A DNA stretch of 64,000 nt, taken from the NCBI GenBank assembly GCA_963930775.1, contig OZ005705.1, forward strand, positions 1,612,001 to 1,676,000, read 5' to 3'. The position numbers and the translations under genes were made by a program. The notes beneath the pieces were generated by a model. The model was not told the DNA's origin. It saw only the letters and a program-made list of their open reading frames with translations, and ran no database searches. Shown here in pieces: positions 24,212-35,125 of the stretch. The DNA is from Cliona cf. orientalis. Taxonomy: Eukaryota > Porifera > Demospongiae > Clionaida > Clionaidae. The first letter of the stretch is position 1, and each line of letters opens with the position of its first letter.

Positions 24212-24961
24212 CTATTGTGGAGAGGATTTGAGGTAACTAGTTACCAAAGTCAGTTTCTTTTTATCTGTCTCATGAACTTGTGCAAATATATAATTGAGAT
24301 TTGGCGCACCAATCAGGATCTATTTATATGTGGAAACAAGTGACAGAAATTAATAAGATCAAACAGAAGGAACAAGTATTAAACAGGCCGATGCTGGAAG
24401 CTCTTTCTAGCATAATAATATTATTAGGAACTTAATACCTTCAGAAAGTAATCACGGACTGGAGTACCATTTTTTATATCCTTTGATTCCACAATTTTGA
24501 ATTTATTCACTTTATATTTGTAGCCTGAGATTCCTGAAAAATTGCTAGATATGCCACTGCGGACCTGCATGACATTGTACAAGGTTGAAACGATGACAAA
24601 AAAATTAGTATTAAATACTACAACGTCGTACATATTCTGCTGCATGTGTTGCCTCTATATAGTCCTGGTCGCGCTCTCCTGTTTCATCAACATCCTCCCA
24701 GCTGGAAGTATCGTAGCCTTTATCACTTGGAGAAACCTCTGGTGGGGACAATACGAGTGATTTCGTGGCGCAATAGATTTCATAAAGCCGCCCTCTTCGT
24801 GATTGAGCTTTCAACACTTGAGCTGCCTGATCATCAATGACCACGTAATTATCTGGTGAAATTGTTGTAAGAGGCTGGGCAGCATCGCATTCCGTCCGCT
24901 CTACCTCTAGTTCTATCCTTTCGACTTCTCGGAGGCACTCCATAGCTATCAGTGGCTGCAT
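24212..24961 (-). CDS. diverged stefin-related protein, paralog D
   Basis: Exons 24632-24961, 24439-24564, 24212-24319 (186 residues, or 180 if the ATG at 24943 is used). Exon 1: MECLREVERIELEVERTECD, NYVVIDDQAAQVLKAQSRRG, then YDTSSWEDVDETGERDQDYI matching the family DT(S/T)(N/S)W...YI-A motif. Exon 2 begins VRSGISSNFSGISGYKYKVN and ends PVRDYFLK; exon 3 begins ILIGAPNLNYIFAQVHET. Of the four paralogs its exon 2 start (VR-) is the most stefin-like. The two possible starts are both plausible; an NRF1-like GGGCATGCGCGAT lies at 25,008-25,020 between D and the stefin on the plus strand. Confidence 0.77.
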
Positions 24962-25066
24962 GCATCTGCAGTCCAGCCCCGCCCCCTTTTTTTCCATCAC
25001 GGGTACTGGGCATGCGCGATCAATGTACCAGAACTTTGACCCAACAAAATTTAATTATAACAGAAA

Positions 25067-25708
25067 ATGTCTGGGCTACTGGGAGGTCTCTCAGAAGAGA
25101 AGATTGCAGCTGCAGATGCACAAAATGTTGCTGAAAAAGTACAGAATTTCTTCATTAATTTTGTGTACTAGTCCATTGACAATACAACAACTATGTAGGT
25201 TCGGGCTTTCGTAGAAGAAAAGGAGGGTAAGAAGTTTGATAGATTTCTTGCTGTGAAATATTGCACTCAAGTTGTGGCTGGAATCAATTATTTTATAAAG
25301 GTACAAATTAAAGTGAGAATATCCTGTTTTAATACTCTAACTTCATACTTGTGTATTGGAAAGGCTCTTCCAATACTAGGCTCGTTCCTAGGCCTATTTT
25401 TAATAGCCTCAAGTGCCAGGGAACGAGGCTATCCTCCTCCTCAGCTGAATTCAAGAGACCTACTTTTCTGCATCATGTAATACAGCATCAATCCGAGGCA
25501 AAATCTGAGGGAGAGGGGAGGGGCCTGCAGGGGATGAGGCTACCATTAATTTTAGGCTGTAGTCCATATTCCCTTGTTACCCTTTCAGATACAAGTTGGT
25601 GAGGATGAGTTTATACATGTGCGGGTGTATCAAGATCTCCAGCAACAGATCAGTCTGAGTGCATATCAGACAGGAAAGAAAGAGGTTGATCCTATAGAGT
25701 ACTTTTAA
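25067..25708 (+). CDS. stefin (cystatin A/B type cysteine protease inhibitor) 1
   Basis: Stefins are cytosolic single-domain inhibitors of papain-like cathepsins. Three exons with phase-0 introns (25067-25138, 25199-25300, 25589-25708) give 97 residues, the typical stefin length. All three inhibitory elements are visible: the N-terminal glycine segment (MSGLLGGLSEEK), the first hairpin loop QVVAG in CTQVVAGINYFIK, and the conserved core IQVGEDEFIHVRVYQDL with C-terminal YQTGKKEVDPIEYF. No signal peptide and no disulphide pair, as expected for type 1 cystatins. Intron 2 carries a foldback element. Divergent from paralog D. Confidence 0.95.
25376..25432. repeat. foldback element in stefin 1 intron 2
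   Basis: TAGGCTCGTTCCTAGGC is followed 20-odd bases later by GCCAGGGAACGAGGCTA; the arms pair imperfectly. Same family as the element at 37,583-37,658. Confidence 0.5.
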
Positions 25709-25851
25709 AACGCTGACTCTATCTATACTTGTACCCCAATAATCAAGGCTGCTGCTATAACATCATAATAGTAATATTATTATTATGTTATCTTTATAGT
25801 ATAATAATTATTATTATAACATTGTGCTTGGTGCATGGTGCACAATACAGA

Positions 25852-26591
25852 CTAGTTCAAAGGATCATTAATTTTCTTAAGCTTTGGTGATGGTATCAGG
25901 GATGGTTTTCCCACAAGCTTTGGAGGTATTCCAGGTTTGAACTGTACTTTTAATCCCTTTCCAGGACAGCATGTCAACTTATGAAGCTGTGTAATTATAG
26001 AGAAAGAGAGTTGTAGTACTCAGTAATACAAGGTATTCAAACTTTACAATTACGGTGAAGGTTTTACTGGGATTCTTTTCTGGCTCCTCGTCCGGCTCAA
26101 TTGAAATATTATTTGATATGACGTCCTTATTTGGATGAAATTTTACCTCGGGTAGTGCTGTCACGATTTTGTCACGGAGCTACACAATCAAAATTTGATC
26201 ATAGAAATCCCTTAATATTATAATGGTATGGTAGTTTATTATTTACCCATGATAGCTGATCTTTTATTTGGATAACATACTGAGGTGGATATTTTTCAAA
26301 CTGAGCCACAAGCCGTTTTACATTGTGACTATAGCTAATGCTGAGCCCTCCAGAATCTGATGAAACCCTAATATGGTCCTCACTCTCTGTTAATATCAGC
26401 GTTCCATCTGTCTCATCCAGCTTGCCAGCTGTGACTCCAAGCTCCTCTCTCTCAACAGTTTCATCCATGGTAGTCTCCACATCATCTGATCCATCCAACT
26501 CCACATCATCATGGTTATCAACTTCTCTATGATCAGATTCACTCAGCATACTGACCTTTGTCTCGTCAATTTCAGCCATCATGGCACACAT
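25852..26591 (-). CDS. uncharacterised three-exon protein, possible remote stefin relative
   Basis: Exons 26247-26591, 26048-26179, 25852-25986 give 203 residues with both introns in phase 0. Exon 1 is acidic and Asp/Glu/Thr-rich, then VKRLVAQFEKYPPQYVIQIK. Exon 2: LRDKIVTALPEVKFHPNKDV ... PSKTFTVI. Exon 3: LHKLTCCPGKGLKVQFKPGI and a Lys/Pro-rich tail. I find no QxVxG and no DTxxW motif. The exon number, phases, exon 2 length (44 codons) and position inside the stefin cluster suggest descent from the same ancestor, but sequence alone does not prove it. Start could be 26591, 26582 or 26579. Confidence 0.6.
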
Positions 26592-26894
26592 AAACTTCTG
26601 CCTACAGTCAGTGCTGAGTCGAATGTGTTTCCTGTCATGATCACATGATTATTGTGGTATATATAGATGGTGGAGCAACCTGTGGTTTGGGTTTTCACCA
26701 CAGATAACAGCAGTTGACAAGTACAAGTGCTAGTGAGCACTGGCCCATTATCATCATCATACAATGCATGTACTTCAATTAGTCATCATTATCATCACCA
26801 TCATCATTATGTAGATTAGTATTTTAGATACATAGCGTACAAAAAGACACCTGTACACATAATTTCAGCATTTTCTACACGAAAGTAGTTCAAA

Positions 26895-27321
26895 TTAGGC
26901 TTCAAAGTATTCTATGGGGTCATCTATCTTCTTTCCTTTCTGGTATGAAGACAAGTTGAGCTGCTGTTTCAAGTCCTGATACACCCTAACGTGTATGTAC
27001 TCGTCTCCACCAACTCTCACCTATAGAATCACTGGGGAAATATTGAAATATCTCCTAAATATAACAGTGGTACCTTAATGAAGTAGTTAATTCCAGCCAC
27101 CACTTGTGTACAGTACTTGACTGCTGTAAACTCGTCAAATTTCCTTCCTTCTTTCTCTTCTACTGAAGCTCGAATCTGCAGAGTATGAGCAAATTATGAG
27201 TATGGCTTCTATACAGTTTGAGAGGATTCTCTGACCATGAGATCTGTACCTGATCGGTGACTTTTTGGACATCTTCGTCAGCTTCCTTCTCCTGAGAGAT
27301 GCCTCCTACTCGTCCCGACAT
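26895..27321 (-). CDS. stefin (cystatin A/B type) 2
   Basis: Exons 27250-27321, 27074-27175, 26895-27020, 99 residues, same phase-0 intron positions as stefin 1. MSGRVGGISQEK supplies the N-terminal glycine element, YCTQVVAGINYFIK the QxVxG loop, and VRVGGDEYIHVRVYQDLKQQ the core, ending IEYFEA. Likely an active cytosolic cathepsin inhibitor. It is divergent from MCMDC2 across about 150 bases. Confidence 0.95.
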
Positions 27322-27470
27322 GTCTTCGACCTGTAGAGTTGTTTAGCTGGTGAGTGGCTGAATTGTGGTGGTCACTATCACAGTTCAAAGTACTCCAATT
27401 CCTTAGCTTAGCCTTAACGCGCATGCGCAACATTGGGCGGGGCTCGGCAGCTGCACTGTAAATTGCGATC
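27322..27470. promoter_or_regulatory. divergent promoter, stefin 2 / MCMDC2
   Basis: 149 bases between start codons, with ACGCGCATGCGCA (27,417-27,429), an NRF1-type palindrome, and an inverted CCAAT box (ATTGGGCGGGGC) that also forms a GC box. Confidence 0.55.
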
Positions 27471-30400
27471 ATGGACGATAGCGAGGACTTATTGAAAGTG
27501 TCAGCCTTAAAATGGCTAGCTGACACGGGAAAACTGGAACAGCTCCAAAAGCAATGTGCAGGCTACACGTCTGAAGCTGGGAAGGTAAAATTTTGCTGAA
27601 GCGTGCCCCTTGCAAAGCTACACAAAACTTTGATATTATAGACAAGAGTTGTCTTCAAATTTGTGTTCTATTTGGATCCAACAGAGCTACTGCAATATAA
27701 TGGTGAGCTACATGATCATAATTAGATACTAACTGTCCATGCTAGCCACAGTAAAGGTGAATACGATGATTGTATTGGTTATGAAATTTCTCCTCGTGCA
27801 GCTCAGTTGGGTGATCTCATCCTCCATCATCCCAGACAGGCATGGAGACTTTTTCAACAAGTAAGGGCTTGTTTATGCAATATAAAATGGACAATAATTA
27901 AACATAATACATGTGCAAAACTCCCAGCCATCACTACATTTACTATTAAATAATATACACACAATCCCACAGGTCTGTTTCTCTGCCATCTCCTCAATGG
28001 GCTGGCTTCCTCCATTCTTCTCCTCTTCTCAACTCTTGCTCATTCTCCAGCTGGAGTCTCTCCCTGATCTACCAGGGTACATAATATAATATGTCTTGAG
28101 CTTTATAATAAGTTGGCATTAATTATGATCCTTTTGGCAGCTATACGATTGAGCATGTCAGCGAGTTACCTCCACTAACTGCAGAGCCCAGATTCTACAT
28201 GTTCCATGGGATTGTCTGTGGCATAAGCACCTTGGAGAAATACACGTAGGACATTTATATTTCTTATTCCTCTCTATACCAAACCTATATAATATTTCAT
28301 CTCCTCTTATTCCTTCTTGCCAGTCAGCATGCCTGCTTCTCTTGCCCCAACGAAGCCTGTGCAGGAGGAGGGGGAGAGGAGAACAAGTACATCCGCCTCC
28401 ATGTAGCCGGGGCCAGTGAGGCTAACACTATCTCCAGGTCTAGTGGAGACTTCACCTGCTACCATTGTGGGACACAACTCACTGAAGACGTTAGTCTTAG
28501 AGCACTGGCAAGTAAGAATAAATATCAGTACGGCTATAGGGGCTGATTTGGGTATGGATAGGTGGCCCCTTCACGTGACTAGTTCTTTTATGCGGAGATA
28601 TTCACCATTATTAATCGGCCACCCCCCCCCTCACTCCAGTATAGTTTACTATGGGGAGCCACCACCATTCAGCCACCTTTCTTGTAATATTTCTGGATCA
28701 ATCAATACTGGGCTAACAACTCTCTAAAATATTTATTTATTTTGTTTCAAGATAAGCTGAAATTTCACCTGGTACCCCAAAAAGCTCTGTGTATGTCAGA
28801 AAGCGCACTGTCCCCTGAGCTCTCTCGTCGATACCAGGCTCTGAGCATGGTCGTGAGGGACGAGCTGTGTGAGAGAGTTAGGATGGGAGGGAGCTACACT
28901 GCCATTGGTGTACCGATGTACGAGCTGGCCGAGGGTACACAGCATTCCTTCATTAGTACTACGATTGAGGTACATATCACTTTATTGACGTTTCTGAGTT
29001 AATAAAGACAAAACTTAGGTAAATAATATCCTTCCCTACTCCCCTCCATCTGTGTTGAAGTTTGGCACCAGTCTTCCTCCTAGCCTGATGGAGATGTATC
29101 AAGGTAGCTCTATTCATCATTAAATTTTCTGCTGTAGCGTACAACACTATTTAGCTTTATCACACTATATACAGCTTGCCAGTACTCGCCTTGGGTATTT
29201 GCAGCGACTCTTGCCTATAGTTTCGCTGGTAAGATCTATAGCTACAGCTGAGAGCTTTCTCATGAGCATCTGTGTTTATAATTTCCTTCAGCGGAAGTGT
29301 GTCCTCCAGGCTCTTACCATAAACTCAAGTTGGCATTGCTACTCAGTCTTGTCAATGCATCAGACTCAATGAACCGCAGTCGAGAAACTAAGGCAATCGA
29401 CACAACATTCTCACATTCAAGGTAGAATACATCATGTAAATGAAGTAACATTAAATTTTAATACAGTGTATAATATATTATTATATCATACTAGGTTTCC
29501 AGTGTTGGATTTGCTTGCCATTGGTTCTGACACAGTCCTGGTCCTCCAGCTGCTGCTCTGGTCCAGCTCCCTAGCCCCTCGCTCCATCCTACACTCGTCC
29601 AACAATAGCCTCTTAGGGAGCACTCGAAAGGACAATTCAGGATCAGTTTTCATTGATGGTATTATGCATGACAACAATCAATGTCAAGGCAGTTTTCAGT
29701 TTTTGAGATGAAAATTTGATTTTCTCAATAGGAGGCAGCCTAGTACTAGCAGAGGACGGTATCTGTGTGGTGGGAAATCTGAGCTCTCAGAAGAAAGAAG
29801 TTAGAGACAGTCTGCAAAAAAGTGACCATAAACCATTAGCTACAGAGAACGCATTGCATGAAATATTTTGATATTTTAATTTTGGGCAGCTCTTGAGACA
29901 GAGAGAGTGACTGTAGCTATGCCAAAGAGACTGGGAGTTGAGGACACTCAACAGGTGACATGGCCACTGCGCGGAACGGTCTGGGCATGTGCAGATCAGC
30001 AGCAGAGAAGCAAGGCATTTGGCAAAGCAGATAGTGAAATTATAAGAGCCCATAGCATACAAGTTAGTCACTGCTGTTTTACTTAAGTCAGCATTTCAGT
30101 GGACTATGCCATACTAATAGGAAACTTCATCATTGAGCAAAGCTTTTACAGAGTGAGTATGAGCAGTAAGAAATACTAATATCTGTATTATTGCATTTAC
30201 ACACATACACACATAATTATTATGCGCTCACACACACGTACACGTACACACACTTACAGTCGCATGAGTGTTGTCATGGTGACTGATCCACCTAGTGCTG
30301 ACTCAGAAGACTATCTAAGTGAAATGCTGACTCAGCACTGCCTACAGGCCGCCTGTGGTCAAACACACAACCCAGTGCTCCCACACGACCACTTCAAACA

Positions 30401-31160
30401 GTTCTTAGCTGTAGCTTCTTCCCTTCAAGTTCGGTTGAGCCCCGATGCTAAACAAATGCTCCAATCCTTCTACATTTCTAGTCGTCGCGTGAGAACTTCC
30501 AGTATACACAGCTCGGATGTCCCCAACTCGGCACTAAATAGCATGTGTGCTATAGCACTGGCCCATGCCAGGCTCAGCCTTAGGACAGAGGTAAAGCAAA
30601 AGTATACTAGTAAATATAACATGCACAATAATATTTGAATTTATGATGTAAGGCCACTGAAGCTGATGCTGTCCTGGCAATATCACTCTATGAGGAATCA
30701 CTGGCGAGTCAACTAGGTGAGAGTATCACATCCTGTAACCTTAAAATAATAACTAGCTACGATAATATTACTTTGTTAGGCTACTCAGTTCTAAATATCG
30801 CTCCAACCCCACATTTTCAAGATGACGACATCAGTCAGTACATTGGAAAAAAGGTTTTCATAAAATTAATTATAATTAATGCATTAATGCTAGCCTCTGC
30901 ATGGCTCCACCCTGCAGTATGATGCCAATATGAGGTTGCTACATGAGCGTATCACTCAGTTCTGTAAGTGTCATGTATTTGGCTCCATGATTGACACACC
31001 GGAAGAATAACTGATTATTAATTAAATGCTCAGTTTTAATTTTGAATGATCTCTATTTTTATATATCTTGTCGATGGAAGAAATTTTATGACGAATTATT
31101 GGTCAAATTATAGTACAATCTCAGTACGCATCAGAGGGAGAGAGAAAAATATTATGGTAA
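27471..31160 (+). CDS. MCMDC2: minichromosome maintenance domain-containing protein 2
   Basis: MCMDC2 is a degenerate MCM-family protein needed for meiotic recombination and homolog synapsis in mammals and flies. About 19 exons: 27471-27584, 27642-27702, 27802-27860, 27973-28076, 28141-28245, 28324-28511, 28752-28969, 29061-29103, 29175-29228, 29292-29421, 29495-29658, 29732-29821, 29890-30062, ~30100-30152, ~30260-30590, 30653-30716, 30780-30853, 30918-30963, 31114-31160; about 705 residues. Diagnostic segments: RFYMFHGIVCGISTLEKYT, KYIRLHVAGASEANTI with CX2C pairs, YFSSRRVRTSS-like SSRRVRTSSIHSSD, and ALAHARLSLRTE in the MCM lid region. A short exon near 30.10-30.15 kb does not join in frame to exon 15 with consensus sites, so that junction is unresolved. 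As in other MCMDC2 proteins, I see no Walker A lysine. Confidence 0.88.
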
Positions 31161-31513
31161 GGGGTTATCAATATAGTGTGCTCATAGATACTCTACGATG
31201 TCATAAAATTTAAGTCCCAAAAAGGCTCATGGATCAATTGATCAATTGAGGCTCCATATATAGCTCTGTACTTACATCATAATTTCACCATAATTATTTC
31301 ATAACCAGAGTAAATATTATTGTTACTGGGGATATTATAATGACAATGTGGTAAATGTCGTCACATAAATTTATTAGCATGCCAGTGATCAAAACGAAGT
31401 CAGTGGCATTTGAATGCACGGTACTAAATTTCATTATTCATGTAGAAACACATTGGGAGCATTGAATGAGCCAGAAAAACAACATAATAATAATGATCAT
31501 CATTTGATGTGGA
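31161..31513. other. MCMDC2-SEC63 converging 3' flanks
   Basis: AT-rich spacer, no gene or RNA recognised. Confidence 0.6.
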
Positions 31514-34500
31514 TCAGTCTGATTCAGTCTCGGTGAAGCCTCCTTCAGTCTCTTCATCACTCTCTTCAATGACCTCCTGCTCCTCCTCTTCCTCCTCAAG
31601 CTCCTTCCACTGATCCTTACCAACCACCTCCTGCTTCTCATGAACATCAAACTGTGAGAGTGAAAGAGGGGGAGAGAGAGGGAGAGAGAGAGAGGGAGGG
31701 AGAGGGAGGGAGAGAGGAAGAAGGGGAGAGAGAGGGGGAGAGAGAGAGAGAGAGAGAGAAGGAGGGAGAGAGGGGGGAGGGGAAGAGCAACAATGTACTT
31801 GTTTACACGAATAACTATAGACATACCTTAACATCTTTAGAGAAGACCATATCAATGTACGAGTCTGACATCAGGAAGACAGTGTACCGCCGACAACCAG
31901 TTTTGTCAGGGGCAGGAATGTGAAGCTCAGTCTATTGTCAGTAAACAGATCCACCTTGAAATAAATATGACTGTCACTAACCAATGCTTGTAGAACTTAC
32001 CGAGTGCTCATCTTTGAATCCCACAATCCTCTGAGGAGGCGTGATCATCTCTTTCTTCTTCTTGTCTGCCACATAGAGCCACCAACACTCCTGCTTTTCC
32101 TGTGGACATGAAAAAGTAAGCCATCAATACAGCTGCTCGACTTTACCATAGAAAAGGATGGTATCATAATTCGGGGCGAGCCTGAGCGAGCCCCGAATAC
32201 AAGAGTAACATATGGCGAATTCGCTGTACCTATGTATGTATGTATCTATGTATGTATGTAGCGATACGTCGTCCACGTGCTCATAGCGCATGCGCAATAT
32301 GCTTGTGCATTACATCATCACTATGAATGATTTAGCGCGCGTATTAATGTTAGATCGTGACCTCTCTAAAGGTCGTCATTTATGCAGAGGAATGAAGCTA
32401 GGCTCGGCACGCCAGAATCGTTAGCCATGGTGCTCGCGCTGACTGACTGCAGTGCGCTAGCGTGGGCTCAAAGACTGCTTCATTGAGCACACTATCGAGT
32501 AGTCTCGCGGAGCCAGACCCTCCCCGCGCATAGGGGTCTGGCTCCACGAGACTAACTATTGAGCAGCATACGACCAGAGTCACTTGTTCATGTTGAGTTG
32601 GAGCCATAGACTCGCAGTAAGAGATAGCTAAAATGACGTATATAAAGAATGATGCTGTGATCAGACAGAGAGCCTGTGCTAACTGCTCCAGTTTGGATGC
32701 TTGACCAACTACTGTACTGAGATCATGGCACAAAAAGAATTGAACTGTAACCGCGGCTAGATAGGCAAGAATTGTGCCATGATCTCAGACAAGAGCCTGA
32801 AACTACTACTGTTCTGTGTGCTTTAATTGGCACTGCTACTGGGCTAGAGTGGCATCTAAATGGCATACAGTAGCCTAAGGGTGGTAGAGTTTGCAGTCAC
32901 TTAAAATTTAAATGTTTAATACAGTAACACCTGATCGTGCCATGAGCGAAGGCTCGCCCCGCATGATGATTATCATCTTTCTAGTATTATACTAGTAGGT
33001 TTCCTTAACCTAAGGAAATCCATTTTAGTGCCTGCTCAGGCAAATCTTGTAACTACAATATTATTATAGTGTGAACCACAAGGCACAGCTACCAGTATGT
33101 ACAATAATATGGACAGCAATAATGACACTCACATCAGGGAAGAATGGTGCATGGACTGGGTGACTTTTCGTGTCAATAGAATCAAACTTTTTCTTCTGGT
33201 GTTTCTGCATACTCTCCTGCAAGCTCTTCCACTCCTCCTCATCATCCTTTCTCTCCCCTCCCTCTCCATCTGGCTCGCTATCTACATCACTCTCATCATC
33301 CGAACTCCCGTCATCTCGTAGAGCAACTGCCCTACTGTTACTACCGCCACCTCTAGTTCTAAGTCTCACATTGTTCTTTCCCCCACTACCTCCTCCTCCC
33401 ATTGGTACCAGTGCTCGCTGATATTTTTTCTTCCCTTTAGGAGTGCGTTTATTTGCTATTTTGTTCGCTTCTCCAGGCTCTGCTTCTTCTTCGTTGTCAC
33501 TGCCCCAGTTATCTTTTTCCTCGTCCTTCTGCTCAGCATCGTCCTCAGCTCTCTCCTGCTGTGCGTTGCTAGCTTGTTTCTTTCCTCCCTTCTTCTGCTG
33601 GGCCTTCTTCTTGCTCTTGCCAGCTCCTATTCCTCCTTTGCCCTTTTTCTTCTTCTTTGATTTCTCCCAGCTCTTCTTCTGCGATGCTGCAGCCTGAGCG
33701 CCGCCACCACTGCCCGTAGAGTTGGCCTTTATTCTCTTCATCTCATGCTCACCACTGAATAATGTCTCCACCTCATCATCCTGTGAAAAACACAATCATA
33801 CCAAACATTGTATTTCCTTATTTGCATATAGTGTTGTATAAGTACATGTTGTAAACAACCTACCACCTGTACATGTAGTTCTCAAGGTTAGGCACCTACA
33901 TATACACGTAAGTGGCTCTGCCTTGCGCAGGGATTAGGTTTGCCTGCGCAGGCAATGGGATGGTCACCCCTTAGGTTTGGGATTGACAGTGGAACTACTG
34001 AATCTTCATAATAATTATTATTATACTAATAACTATACCTCATCATCGACATCTCCGTCGTGAGGGGGCGGAGACTCCTTAGAGGGGTTACTAAGGTCAT
34101 CGGCCATGAGCTCATCGATGGATATCCCGCAGTGGTTGAGCAGGTCGGTCCTCTTGAGTTGGACAGACAGGGTCACCAGAGAGCCAGCCGTGATACGATC
34201 ATGATCAGTGTCATCAACAACTAGAAGAATAACACTAGTATCATACGACACATACTACATTTACTGAGTTTATAATTCAATTTGCAATTGATACTAATGA
34301 TTTTATCCTTATAAGCTCAAATCAATGAAAATTGCTGCAATAACTCTACGTACAAGTATACAATATCATGCAGTACTCCTGTAGCTAGGTGACATAAGTA
34401 ATCAACTAGTCTGACATGATAAGATAGTCATTTTTTGGTTATTTCTGCCCCTCTGACAAACTCCCTATCCATGCATGTTATGCCGCCGACTGACTGACCT

Positions 34501-35078
34501 TGGGTCTCTGCTGTAATGTCCACATGGGGCACCATGGAGCACATGGCCATGACATCATGGTACTCGTCATCAGAGAGGGTCCGCACGAGAGCACGGCGAT
34601 CAGCGTTCTTCATCGCCACAAACTGATGTATGCTGGTGATGTTACGCTGTACGTGGAAAGAAGACAAGCACAGCTACGTAACAGTTTTTGAAATAAAGTT
34701 ACAATAATCAGACATCTAGCTCTGAAATGAGATCTCCTTTCATCAGAGCATTAATTAACATTAGTAAAAATACAGTGTACCATAGTAACACTTACATGTA
34801 TAGGCATACAATTTACATGCAATACAAGACGATAATAACTATTTTCGAAGTGTGGATATCTCAATTAGACAAGCTCACCTTTTTTGTCCTGAAGTGCTTG
34901 ACCTGATCAGCAGTAATGTGTGGCATCTGGAAGAGGCAGCTGTTGCCTCGACTCCACATACCCTGCACAACCATCTGACTCACTTTCATCACATTCTCAA
35001 ATGTCTCCAATGACGGAACAGTACATGTACCTGGACCTAAGTGAGAAAATTGATGGATCCACACTCCCCATCCCCCCT

Positions 35079-35125
<47 letters not shown>

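Noticed and set aside
31514-31855. Ser/Leu-rich and Arg-rich open frames through the GA repeat near SEC63 exon 16
   Set aside because: Artefacts of translating a dinucleotide repeat; only the short part ending in the acidic tail is the SEC63 exon.
32398-32733. 111-codon open frame inside the SEC63 intron element
   Set aside because: Spans the nested hairpin; no transposase motif.
33097-33697. Plus-strand Ser/Pro/Leu-rich open frames
   Set aside because: Antisense shadows of the lysine- and acid-rich SEC63 exon 13.
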